A DNA stretch of 64,000 bases, taken from Tubulanus polymorphus (lineage: Eukaryota; Nemertea; Palaeonemertea; Tubulaniformes; Tubulanidae). The DNA is taken from contig NC_134026.1 in NCBI RefSeq assembly GCF_964204645.1, positions 3,782,001-3,846,000 of the forward strand, given 5' to 3'. Of this stretch, positions 23,954 through 36,607 are shown piece by piece. The first letter of the stretch is position 1; each line of letters starts with the position of its first letter. Both the position numbers and the translations under genes were made by a program. A model generated the notes under the pieces. It made no database searches, was not told the DNA's origin, and saw only the letters and a list, made by a program, of their open reading frames with translations.

Positions 23954-25002
23954 CTCACGATAAACCGCAAGCCTTGCCATATACCAGATTTTTGGATGTA
24001 CCAGAGAACGGAATATCCGTATTTTATCTTGGAAGTACGGTAGTTGAAATTAACTCCCCATATACTGCGATACTCTTTAAATCACCAAAATCATAAGTTT
24101 TATTGTATTCTTTATCTGTAAATCCGCCAAATGTACCACCCATTGCAGACGGGATATGTATGTTGTTTAAAATGGAATTTCAGTAATATTAATGATAATC
24201 TATTGGATCTCAGAAAGAAACATATCAGACGATGAACCAGCATGTTAACAAATAATGATTGCACAATAGCTGCTCAGTAACCATTCTAGGAAAAATGTTC
24301 AGCACTTTTCGGACCTGTAGTCTCTTGTCACTTTGACTAGTATCCTCTACCTGGCTTTATTGGGAAATGTGAATGATATTCTGCCAAGAATTGTACAAAT
24401 CCAACCCACCCAATTCATTTCATGTAATTTTGATACAATGCACTTCATTACCTCTAGTCAGCAGTTATTTAACACACATTCCCAGGTGAGGTATCTTATC
24501 ATTGAGTATTGATGTAATTTATTAGTGATTTAAAGTATGATGTATGATCTCAGCACCTTGTCACAGCAGCTAGTTTGCTGAATATTTCTGTGTTGTAATA
24601 CAGTGTACATAAATTTGTTGCATATGAAATAAAACTCTTTCTTAATACTAATAACTTCTTTCGATGTTCTTCATTTTGTAAATTTCCTTGGATTTCAAAT
24701 AAAAAGTGACGCGGGGGACATTATGTAGAAGAACAATGACATGGTACACCAAACCCTCTTCATTCGGATCGGTTAAATCTGGATTTGGTTCTAATCCGGA
24801 TATTATTACGGTCCTGTATAGGAATGTTCGTAAAATATGTTTAATCCGGATTTCTCATAAACAATATGAAGTTCGTTGGTCTCAAATGATCCAAATTATG
24901 CAGGTTTGACTGTACCACTAGACAAGAGGTACTGTAGATGATACTTTTGATTTTTCAGTTAGTTAAGCAATGAAACAATTTATTCTAAAAATAATCAACA
25001 TC

Positions 25003-25008
25003 TTTATT
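25003..25008 (-). terminator. Candidate poly(A) signal of the SH2-adaptor gene
   Basis: TTTATT on the plus strand gives AATAAA on the minus strand, about 885 nt beyond the stop codon. Confidence 0.3.
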
Positions 25009-25892
25009 GCATCACTTGGATATATATATATATTTATATAAATGTATGAGCTGCATTATCGCTGTGTTATGACTGATCATAAAAACATCTAAAGCTAACT
25101 TAGCTCGATCTAATATATAAAGTATTATTCCGTTGAGACATTTAAACAGGGTATTTACTTCTTGATGTAATTTAAGATTTTTGCAGCATGTGAACAAATA
25201 CATGTCCTATATAGGAATATCCACTTAAAACAACCAAAAATCTTCCAACTTTCTCACAAATTCAAAAAATTGAACAACTATAAGTGAAGAACACACTGGA
25301 ATTATCTATTACAAAACTTGATTGATACTTCATGTATCCATGTTACATTTTACATCAGTTATCTAGGCCTGGTTAGATGGAAGGGTAAGCACCTAGGGAA
25401 CACAGTTTCAAACCTTCTCTTGGGGAGGTAAATTTGTAGTGATATATGCCCTAATCTTCAAATCTATTCATAGACGGAATGTACGTAGCACCATACTTGA
25501 ATAATAATACATGTCATAATATAAATTGATGTGTTCTGAATCAGCAGACACTGGAAATAATGAAATATACGCTTAATACCCAGCAGCCTCTGTGAACAAC
25601 TCACTTTTCATATTAGTAAAAAATAAATGCACTAACGATTTGATTGTTCCTTTTGAAAATCTAACATTTTCTCCGTTTAAGTACGAATTTCTTAACAAAA
25701 GATCACAGTCTAAAACAACATAAACTCTTAACATAATTCAGCATATAATATTTCTATCATTATTTTTGGCTCTCCACATATTTGTAGATAAACAGAACTT
25801 GAATATGTATTATTCATACCGGTACAAAACCTAGTATTAAAACCATCAACGCAAGAAATAAAAGCCACGAGAAAATGCGAAATAACAGATCA

Positions 25893-28800
25893 TCATTTTC
25901 GCTTGGGAACCGGATTCTTCAAATTGAAATTAGCGTTCACCCAAGATTGATCTTTGCTCAATGGATTCAACATATAGAATTCGACGACGTCGTTCAAAGT
26001 GCGAAAATATGTTTTCCCGAATAGATACGTCCCGTCACCTTGTACGTCGATCGGGAAATGACGAACTTCTCCCTCGTGTAAAACGGATAAAGCATAACCG
26101 TTACCCTGAAATATATAAATATTTATCCTAAAAATTCTCAGAAAAATCTCTGCATGAAAGTGAAATAACAGCCCTGGGAGAAGTTGCTTAAAAGTTGGTT
26201 ACAGTTAACTAGTGGATAAAGGTTTACTACAATTAAACTTGTAACCACGGTGTTCGTCCACCAGGTAACTCTAACCGACTTATGAGCAACTGACCCCAAG
26301 CCTCGAATGTGAGACTGAAATATGCAGCCACAAATAAAACAATAAACAACTTATAGACAAGAAATAAGCTATTTGAGACTCATAACTTACATTCCTACGT
26401 TCCCTGACTAAAAAATCATGTTCATTGGAATGTCTGCTGAACAATGCTAACGAATCTTTTCCGGCTAACCGACCGTGATACCAGGGATACGACGAGAATC
26501 CCGCCGGTGTCAAGTTCATCAGAGGAGGTACGACTGCCGTTTTTATACGAGGTCGTGCTTGACGTGATAAATCCTTCAACGTTTGCCGTTCGTGACCGAA
26601 AAATTTATGATACGATGACGGAGCAGGATTTCGCGATGATGGATGAGTATAGACTTTAGTGTTCGCGGTTTCCCTCATGCTGTTGCTTCTATTTAGTTCT
26701 TTTCTTATCGGTAAAACAGTCGATACGCTTGCCGTATTCATCTCAAGACCCGTATTGTGTTTTTTACATTTCGGCGGAACTGGAGGTGGCAACAGGGGGT
26801 CATCTTCCTCTTCTACATGCGGAGACGACGTCAACTTCGGCCGAACACTATTTCTTGGAGCAGGAATCTGAAATGTAATGTATCGAAAATAAAACTAATG
26901 GGCCTCATTTTAGGATGATTACGACAGTCATTAACCAGTAGTATTTTCATAAACTTACTGGTTTTTTGCAAGCAGCACTTAGAACATCAGGTGATCTGGG
27001 TGGAAGAACTGGAAAAAAGAACAATATTCATACAAGCAGCCTGTCAGCTGATACAGTTCCGCTGTGTTTTGTTAACTTCATCACTCACCATTTATCTAAT
27101 GGCCCCATTGCTAAAGGTACCCCCATGGGAACAAGCCAAGAACAGCTATGTAACTTAGTAGCTGCTAAATATTCATACATGTACCAAATCAATTGGTAAT
27201 GATCTGAAAAGGATTAGTAATGAGTTATATATAGACATAAGGGGGCCAACCCCTGGGGTTCTAATCCTTAAACAATGGGTCTATCATATTATGGTTGTAG
27301 TCCTTGATCCATAGAACCGTCGGTCACAGTGGACCGAAAAACAGATAACATAATCTAATCTGACGACCATCCATCAGTCTGCTATCAATATTCTACAGGC
27401 CTGCAGGAGGAATGTCTAGCTTGAATGAAAGGATGTAACTTACTCGGTGATTTAGGTGGTAGTGTAGGTGGTGATGATGAAAGCTAAAAACAACACAAAA
27501 AACAAATCAAACATAAAATTAACAAAATAGGTTCTTAGCCAATACCGATACTTGAATTCTTAGAAGTAATACATATGCATATACATAATAATTCAGAGAA
27601 ATTGATAATTCTCGAAATATTTACCAGTATTTTTGGAACTTCTTCTACTGGAATGTTGCGAACTTGTGAATAAGTTGTTGTCGACCAATCACCAATAACC
27701 CTAAAATATGAACGAAAACGAAATGAGAAAAGTTCCCACGCAAATATTATCAATGATGGTATTATTAGTTAGATGCACTGTATTTAAAAGCACATACTCA
27801 GTTGAGTTTCTGGAAGTCAACTTTGTGCTGAACTGAACTTCAGTATAATTCACAACTTCATTTCCTTCGGTTGATGGTATTGATAAACTTCGTCTACGCA
27901 CAATTCTGTGGACAAAACAAATGAAATGTGTAATTCATTCTAAGCAAAAAGCACATGCACGTTACATCTCTACCGATCGATTGAGTTTAGAATTACTCAC
28001 GGCATCGGCAAATTTTCTTCAGCGTCTTCTTCGTCCTCTTTATCATCGATAAAATTGTCCGGCAGAGATGTTTCACATATATATGATACTTCACTAAATG
28101 AATACTTTCGTTTCGTCAATGCTTTTTCGGCCCCTGTGTATTTCACTTTACTGTAAAGTGATGAATCGCTTTTATTCAAACCGCAACTAAATTTCTCATG
28201 AATCGGCATCGAGCCGTCCTCGCTTCCCTCTTCCGAGATACAGGTCTCTAGTAAAGAGTCACGTTTAGAGCACAAATCTGTACCAGTATCGCTTTGGTCT
28301 CCGAGGACCATGTAGATATTTTCTTCTGCTGCACTGTCTGAAAGCGACAAGGACGAGAGGCCAAGTTCGGTACAAATGTCAACTTTAGTAGAAACTATGT
28401 CGGCGCTATCAATCGACCCATTTTGAGATGATTCTGCCGCATTTTCGTTTGTTTTATCCGAGGTCTTTGCCTCCGTATCTAGTGAGTCATTTGACGCCAT
28501 GGAAATCATTGAAGTACGCCTGGGGGGTGTAGGTTTCCAATATTTCCGTGGTTCCTTAAAACTGGAATTCATGAATTGCAGCAGATCCTGAAATGTTTCG
28601 ATTATCTCATAACTTGATTTTTATCATTTCACTGTTCAATAAGCTTATGCACATGCATGATAACGCATATATATCTCCCTTTTTACACTGATGCCTCCTT
28701 ATCAGAAAGCTTTTGACACAAATTGAATAATTAAATATTAGAATGAGGAAGATATTTATACAATACACCAATATACATTATATATTTCATCAAATTTAAC

Positions 28801-31800
28801 TAAATGCGGAATGAACGTTTGGTTTGAATACCTGATGCACAGCAGAATTTGATGGTTTTCTGTGTAGATTTCTTACATGGTCTGCGGGTATAAAACCAAC
28901 CTTGTCATCAATTCTACATATGAGAAAATTCATATTCAATACATCATCCCAATTCCTGTTTTTCAGGGGAATATCGTTTTAAAGTTATGAAATACATTTC
29001 GAATATTCAGAAAAAATTAAGTATATTTAGGCATTTAGAACCATATCAGAAACAAATAAAAAATCTAACATTGTGAAACCTGTTTAAATCCAAAAACAGC
29101 AATAGGCGGATGTTTTTATCTCCCATTGGAAACTGGCCCAGGCTTTTATTACTCACTTCACTTGAAACCATCCGTCAAAGGTAGTCGATAACACCACGAC
29201 TGTTTGTCCTCGTTTATAGGATATTTCACTTTCACTCTGCGCTTCATAATCACATAACGTTTCGAAACTTCCTACTAAAATACAAGAGATACGCTTAACC
29301 GACAATACCACGACACATACTAACAATGGTCTTTGTGATTACTAAGTGTTGTCATCTTTTTTTCTGTGATCTCGTATTACCGTTTTATCATGCTTCGAAA
29401 AGGATAGTTGAAAAAATTTCCCAGACCCTGTATTCACAGTAAACTTATACTTGCGCGTCATTTCAAAATTGGGCCAGTCTCAATAACATGCAGGTGCCAC
29501 CACAAAGGCGAGTGTAAATTTTTCAAAAGCATTGAATATTGAACGAAACAGGAAGTTAAATCGTGTGTCAAATGTCGCTTACATGTACGTCAATGTATCG
29601 CAATCAATGCTTTTACCGAGAAAACCATAAAACAGGAAATGATAGGAATAAACGATATAGATTCAACTAACGATTCACATATATATATGTACCGCGGTAT
29701 CGTAATACTTTTTGTAGCAGAATCGTTTTTTCTTTCATGCAATTCAGTTATAACTTACAGGGTGATTTGTTCTTCTTTTCCACTTCCACATTATCTACAT
29801 CTTGTTGGTCCGCTGGTACCAGATAGTTACCCGGTGCCCAGCCTTGTTCTCCGGTTTTCTCGCAAATAATCAACCACCATCCTGGATTAGTACAAAAAAA
29901 ATTAGCAACTAAGTCAATCAGTATCATTTGTGATGTTATTCTTTCAAAAGGAAAACATCTTTACCCAAATGCTATAAAAATTCAACGAATTCAAAGCAAT
30001 TTTCCGGTCCTTTTTATGCATTGTTATACACTACGAAATTGGCACAAACTTATTAACATATCATTGAGGTAAACCCAAGATAGAACATTCATGAACTGTA
30101 TGTCGAGTAAATAGTTTTATCATATAAATGACACTTAGCTGGGTTAAGTCATGTTTCACCCACATTTTACAGTTCAATATCATATGTTTAATACATATAT
30201 ATATATATCTATATACCAGATATTGTAATACATGTAGCTATAACTCAAAATTCGTAAATTCTTATTAATGACTCTTGTTAATCCATTACTCATATCATTA
30301 CCATTCCTTACTTGATTTTCAGTTAAAAACTGTAGAAGGCCAAAATAAAAAACTACATTTAGTGGATTATGTACATATGTATTAAAAGTAACAAAACCAA
30401 TTATTGGTATGATGGTTATTGTTTCATTATTGGGGGTAACTGTTACAAATGATATTGGCGAGTAATTAAGCGTCACGCATACCTGATAAATGTTTTTCTA
30501 TGACTGTTACTCTATCACCGATGAGCAGATCTGCTTCGTTGTAACGCGTTTTTGAGAAGTTCGCCGTGGCCATATATTGACTCAGCGTAAGACTAGCGTC
30601 GATGTTTACTGATTTATTGTCACCGCTCGAACACACGGTCAGTTTCGTGTAGTAGCTCTCTTGGTCAGCGATGTCGGGCGCCGAATCCGAGGTCGCGGGT
30701 ACTTTAAGATTTTCGGTCGAACGTGACTTGTTGAATTTTTTAAGCAGCTGATGATCGTCGAGAAATTTAGAAAATTTCGCCGACCAACTAAATTCAAGGA
30801 ATAAGGAATTTTGAATAGGATTTCTGGCAACAAGTGTTTGACCATAGTCTTTATATCATTAAATTTTCATAATTTCATTTACAGACTGCAATTAGGGTGA
30901 TTTCAATTTCGTCGCCCCTTAAATCTATGGTACTAAAATGAATAGATTCTGCCAAAACCATTTTGCATTTACCTGAATCTGTTTTGATTCTTGTTCAATT
31001 TATCGAATTCAATTTGACAGAAATCGCTGTCCCATGTCTCAAAGAACGAAGTTACTGAAATGCGTGAACTGATGTCTTCGGGTAACTCAATTATTTTCTG
31101 AAAAATGCACACAAAAATACTTATAATAATTAAGGCTAAAAAATTGATACTTTGTTTCTCATTTCTACTAAGCTTAAAGTCGACCCGGCTGGACACCAAT
31201 ATACCCTATCGTACATTCTACTTTTCTTAAAATCATGATCAAGCTAGTCATAACAGACCCAGCAGCTTAAGAAATTAACAGATTTTATGGCAGTTTACAA
31301 AAGTGACCAAGCTGATTAGGAGAAACAAGGTATCATTTTATTTTAGCCAAACAATGTACAGTAGACTGAATTCAACAATACTTTTCAATACACTTTTTAC
31401 GAACCTTACAAAATTCCTCGATCATAGTGGCTCTTTTATTTGCAGTTTCTTTGCCGACCCAATTTCTTCCGAAAAATGAAATTGCTATAATGATAAAAAA
31501 TATAATTCCTCAAAAAATAGATGAAATACGGGATTAAATTCCAAGAATCTATATTCACACCATTCCATTACTTGGAAGTTCTGGAAGAATTATGTCCGTT
31601 CTAGATTTCAAGATATCTTTGAACTCTTCTTTAATCAATGCCTATGGAAAGAAAATTATGAGAAATAATCAGATCGAATGATTTAAACATCTGCATAAGG
31701 CTATACCAGCAATCAATTTTTAAATCATATTTTTCTACGAACCAGAAAGTCGAAAAAGCTGCTGAACTTGCGGTATATAGGATGCTTCACACCATCTGAC

Positions 31801-32399
31801 CAACTGACGGACAATATATATACCTGAATTTGATGGAAAAATTAAAACCTACATATACATGTATGAGTACATTATTCGCGTCTCAATTGTTAATTGCACC
31901 TTCATAAACACGAAATGTATCGCTCAAAATCATGTTAACAAATATTAGCTGATCATAAACCTACATTATTGCTTTGTATTACTCATGCATTGCACCAGAT
32001 AAATTATTTCACAACTATACCGGTACTACCAGTTTATACAAATGACGAAACTGATCATAATCATGATAATTATAATGATAGTTCTGTAATTAATATAGAA
32101 CTATGCCTATGTAATAGCATGAAGTTGTTAGTTTATAAGAAGTGGTAGATATTAAAGAAGTACCCAAAATCAAAACATCATAGTTTATACAACATCAATT
32201 ATCATTGTAATATAGATATGGAAAAGGCTGCTTTCGAATCCCGAACTCTTTGTGTGGTCTCGTTTTAAGTTTACAATAATTTAAACTACTAAATTATATA
32301 TTTAAAGCTTACATAATGACTGGTCGGACAAGTCCTTTTCTCGAGTGAAATGCACACCACATCGACAACGCGTCGAGCCATGATTGAATCCGTCTGCAT
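25893..32399 (-). CDS. PX-SH3-SH3-SH2 adaptor, p47phox/NOXO1/Tks-like
   Basis: Sixteen exons keep frame throughout (887 aa): 32313-32399, 31743-31823, 31572-31641, 31405-31484, 30973-31097, 30483-30787, 29759-29881, 29157-29274, 28832-28955, 28001-28587, 27798-27905, 27625-27700, 27444-27483, 26959-27008, 26391-26867 and 25893-26105. A PX domain (about residues 7-125) has the lipid-binding IYRKFSSFFDF box and ELP. SH3-1 (about 216-270) reads ANFSKTRYNEADLLIGDRVTV then GWWLIICEKTGEQGWAPGNYL. SH3-2 (about 291-356) reads FETLCDYEAQSESEISYKRG to GFIPADHVRNL. A Ser/acid-rich linker has tyrosines, an RRRSLS site and proline motifs (PPTLPPKSP, LLPPPVPPK). The C-terminal SH2 (about 784-868) has WYHGRLAGKDSLALF and FLVRE with the phosphotyrosine-binding Arg. 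PX plus two SH3 domains fits NADPH-oxidase organisers and Tks scaffolds; the SH2 is unexpected. The ATG at 32381 is an alternative start, and a further upstream exon is possible. Confidence 0.85.
26171..26297. mobile_element. MITE family B copy 3
   Basis: Starts GCCCTGGGAGAAGTTGCTTA and ends CTTATGAGCAACTGACCCC, with GTTAACTAGTGGATAAAG inside. It lies in the intron that splits the SH2 domain of the adaptor gene. Confidence 0.55.
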
Positions 32400-33261
32400 C
32401 GTGTACGTGTGCGACTCATACTCAACTAATGCTAAAAAATACAAACAGGAACTGGTAAACTATGAGTGTAACATTCAGAATAGAATTCTTGCAATTGCGT
32501 TTTATCTGTGACGTGCGTGATGTGGATGTTTTCACAGCAATTCAAAAATGCAATACGGGCAAATGTATATAATGCACAATACTTTTTAAATCTTTATAGG
32601 GATTGGACTCTCTTATTCATTTGATTGGTAGTTGATTTGATTCGTATTGCCAGTATTGGTTCGCTAACCCTTACAAACACATTTGCCGTGAGGAGAGCGA
32701 GACACTTGGTTCTAACTAAACCCTGAAAAACTACATTTGAAATATCATCTCATTAACAGTCGAGGATCATCCAGGATAGCACATTTTTTTTCTTAATTGA
32801 CCAAAATGCAACTCCGTGTGCTGGCACTGACTAGTGACTGACTGCCACTGGGGCCTTTAGACTAAAATTTAGGCCTACTAGTCCTACAATTAAACTCGGG
32901 GTAATTGTTCTGTAGTGCTGGTGTGTGAAGCCTAAATAGTATGCTATATACACTACTACAATAGTGTATTGTTGTCAATAATGTCAATGGCTGTTGTGTG
33001 TCCAGCTATAGCATGCTGGACGGAGTCGGAATTAACGCATAAAAATTGCATTTGATTGAAATTCAAGTCAGTGGCAAAATAAAGGCCGCGATAGATATAA
33101 CACAAACCCGAATCATAGGCATACTGCTGTTCTCGTCCAACCGCTTGCAGTACTTACAGTACTGTGAAGTGAAGGTATGTAGTAAGTGTGTGGTGAGCGT
33201 TACAGAAAACAAAATTCTTTACTCTGATGGTCGGATGTAATATTTAGAATGGCGGGAATTC

Positions 33262-33582
33262 AATCGTCACACACGTGCTCACCGGCCGGGATCAACCGTC
33301 ACGCACGTGCTCGCCGGGCCCAACCGTCACGCACGTGCTCTCACCGGCCGGGATCAACCGTCACTCGCGTGCTCACTGGGATCAACCGTCACACACGTGC
33401 TCACCGGCGGGATCAACCGTCACGCGCGCGCTCACCGGATCAATCGTCACCGTGCTCACCGGCGGGATCAATCGTCACCAAGCTCACCGGCGGGATCAAC
33501 CGTCACGCGAGCGCTCACCGGGATCAACCGCACGTGCTCACCGGGATCCCGTCATGCGCGTGCTCACCGGGCCGGGATCAAG
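33262..33582. repeat. GC-rich minisatellite with CACGTG cores
   Basis: About 11 degenerate units of 21-34 bp, consensus GTCACGCACGTGCTCACCGG followed by a variable GGGATCAACC. At least five units keep the palindrome CACGTG. The array stands out as GC-rich in AT-rich DNA, and all three forward frames stay open through it, so the apparent reading frames are artefacts. Confidence 0.85.
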
Positions 33583-34433
33583 ACCTACTCAATTAGCAGG
33601 CCTACGTAGTAAACAAATTGTTAAAATTTAAGCTTTGAGAAACTGGACTGTATAGCCTGCAGGCTCAAAGAATTGTCCTGAAGAACTTAGTTTTTGTTCT
33701 GGGAGCCTGACACCTACAAATGATTTATACCCCCGGTACGTTGATAGGGTGGTGGACCGGGTCGGACTGCCAAGAAAATCTTAAGAGAAATAGACTAAAA
33801 GTATGCAAATCCAAATAGGGCTTACGGCCAAGAAAAACCCTCTAGATTTTCTGCTGTGGGAAAGCCGCCCCACATGTTCGCTTGCAGCCCTCGCATTGCC
33901 CTTTTCAAATTAAGAGTGCCCATTCCTATCAAAGCCCGACCCTTCTAAGAATCCTAAATCCACCCTTGTAGTTTATTTTCCTTCCAATCTAACGGATAGA
34001 ATGTGAAAATTCATTGAAATTAAAATGATCAATGACCATCCATCATGCACCAATTTAACCTCTCGATAATAGCCTGCAACCTGTCCTAATCGCTGACCTG
34101 TTAGTGCTATTATTGAAACAAATCTATTTTACAAATTATATATTTCACTGTTGAGTAGTTACGTGTAGAATTTTTGGGCCGTAACTTGTGATGGAAATAA
34201 AAGCACCCGCGTGCAATGTAAAATGGCAATCATCAGTAACAGCTGATTGCCATAAAAATATATATGAAGAAAACAGTTGCCGCTTTCTAGTGTATGATCT
34301 CGGGGGCTGAAAATTTCATTATCACCTTACGTTTCAATCAATAATATCGTGTCAAAATTGCATCAAAATCGAAATTGCATCAAAAAGTTAGTTTGATTAG
34401 AAAATGTAGATTTTGTTTGTTAAAATCCGTTTT

Positions 34434-34445
34434 GGGGGGGGGGGG
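34434..34445 (+). repeat. Homopolymer G run (12 nt)
   Basis: Twelve consecutive G in otherwise AT-rich sequence. Confidence 0.9.
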
Positions 34446-35704
34446 CAATTTTCAGTAGAAATTCACTCTCAGAATCAGCGAAATGTGAATTACGAAAATA
34501 CCATGTTTGAAATGTCATTAAACTAATATGAAAACAAGTTTTCTGAATTCGTTGAGTGTGATACTGCTAGATGAGGTGCGCGGTCCGGTTAAGCAATCCT
34601 CGTTGGAGTCACTGGTTGGATGAGGTCTACCCAGAAAAATGTCACGTGCTTTACCACCGCATTTAAAGGTCCTTCTGAACAAAATACTGCCGGTTGCGCC
34701 GCTATCATCGGCAAAACAATTTCATTACACCCCCTTCTTAAATACGGAACGTAACGTTCATTACGATGTTTTAGCACAATGAGTTTTTCAATTATTGTTA
34801 CGACATATGTTGCGGTTGTCGCACCAGTGGCTACAATCATGAATTTTGCTCTGAATTCTGGAACAATAATTGTTCATCCCTTGGCTTTGGTGTTTTTGCG
34901 TATGGTCATGCGTGGTAGTGTATTTAACGCGTAATGATGACACCATTCGGACTCTATACAATAAGACCAGTTGTAGTATACAACTAGTTGCACAGTGTCA
35001 CGTCGGGAGCTGCAACACTGAAGAACATGGTCCGAAAATTGATGATTGGGTACGTTCTCTAAATTTTCGAGTGTTAGATTTAAAAAAAGGTCATTTCGAT
35101 TTCGCAATGAAGTTCCTAGGGAATACGTTGGGATTATAACATTTGCTTCATTCCTACATGAAGAATTTGCGTCAATTTTCATTTTCCCATGTCATGTTAT
35201 CAGAAAATATCTTGTCATCAAGAATACATTTTCTCAAAATTAGCGTTTTTGTGACAGGCTGTGATATGATCATCACACGTCAATTTCTTTCATCATTTCA
35301 TCATTTTTCGACGACCTATCTATCTTTACACAATCTACGTTTTCATCGAATCTCTTTTTCTTGGACCTTTTTTCCACTGAAAAAAATGAATAACACGCAT
35401 GGTGTGTAATATAAATGTATACAAAATCGGAATATTACCAATATTTGGACGTTCTATGTTTGATGACCATAAACTATCATTGCAGCTGTTCAGATTTCCA
35501 TTTCATAATATGTGTATGATACAAAACTGTAATTAGGGTCAATATTAAATAAGCAGGTTTAAAATGGGACGTAGACGATTATGGAAATATGATGCATTTT
35601 CTTGAAATCCACAATGTGGTGGAGGGTCTCGTCCAGCCACTAATACATGTATATAATATTTATGAATCCTTGGGGGAGTAATTGGAAAGTAAATTTTTAG
35701 GTTC

Positions 35705-36607
35705 ATGGTCCTTGCAAATGTTATTTTTGGAGTAAAGTGTGAAACGATGTCTACGACCTCACAAGAAAACGAAGACGAATTCTTAACAATCGCACCAGAG
35801 GTGAATTTCTATTTTTTTTGTAAAATTACTGGTCAAACCACATAGATGAGATTTAGATAGGTTTCGATTGGACTACCGATTCAGGAATATCTCTTCCGGT
35901 GCGTTCGTTTCGACCAGCGGCTCTGCCTATTCAGGAATAGCATAAACCTGATAGAAGCGACCGGTAGAGAGTTTGTGATACGGAATTCTATCCTTAAACC
36001 GAAATAAGTGCAACCGAAACCTGTCTGGATCCCATGAAATCCTCTTGAAATCAAATGGCCGATGAAATCATAGAACTCAAATCAAATTGATTTGAGCTCT
36101 ATGATGAAATCAAGTGTTAAAGTCACCAGCAAAGACGTGACGATGAAAAACCATTATTGAGAACAAATCGACACATCGATTTGCTGAAACGAATATTCGT
36201 CGAACACAGATATTCTTGTGATATTTTCTTTTTATCTTGTATCAGGAGAAAGAAGATGATCTTCTGGCTGACGGGTTGATGCAGAAACTGCAGCAACTTG
36301 TTGTGAAGCAAGGCGTCGATCTGTCGAATAAGACACAGACTCAGATGTTGAACGCACTTGAAAATGTCATTACCGAAAGCCATAACCCAGCGGTATGATT
36401 ACTTAAAGTTAATTGTACTTTCTCGAATTTAAACGTCGCCTGTTTCAACACGAAGAATGGATGATTTGATTTGATTTAAATTAGATACATATGTCACGCT
36501 CGACGGGGTTCGGCGCACATGTCGGAAATCAAATTATATCTCAAATATGTATCCGTTGTTATTCGCAGGCCAAGAAACATTTGCTCGGCGGCAGCTTGGA
36601 AGGATTA
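35705..36607 (+). other. Giant gene exons 1-3: start and pro-region
   Basis: Exons 35705-35800, 36246-36392 and 36569-36607, all phase 0, encode an acidic pro-region of 94 aa or less. The usual FxGD aspartate switch of astacin propeptides is not obvious; the nearest motif is LYEHD, spanning the exon 3/4 junction. The 5' end is unresolved. Confidence 0.6.

Larger units (their letters stand above)
21964..25892. other. Tail-to-tail intergenic region between the GDPD1-like and SH2-adaptor genes
   Basis: No gene recognised. It includes 3' UTRs from both sides and one palindromic element. An AATAAA at 21989-21994 is only 26 nt past the GDPD1 stop codon and may be too close; others on the plus strand lie at 24628-24633 and about 24699, which would give a 2.7-kb 3' UTR. 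Confidence 0.5.
32400..35704. promoter_or_regulatory. Divergent upstream region of the SH2 adaptor and giant astacin genes
   Basis: 3.3 kb between the two mapped starts. It must contain both promoters and probably the missing first exon of the giant gene, but I could not identify a signal-peptide exon. It holds a minisatellite (33262-33582) and a run of 12 G (34434-34445). Confidence 0.35.

Noticed and set aside
33249-33631. Three overlapping open frames of 100-118 codons rich in His, Arg, Ser and Pro
   Set aside because: All three frames are open only because the minisatellite unit lacks stop codons. There is no start context, splice sites or domain.
34870-35139. Hydrophobic plus-strand frame as signal-peptide exon of the giant gene
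   Set aside because: It has no ATG at the hydrophobic part and no donor in a phase that joins exon 1.
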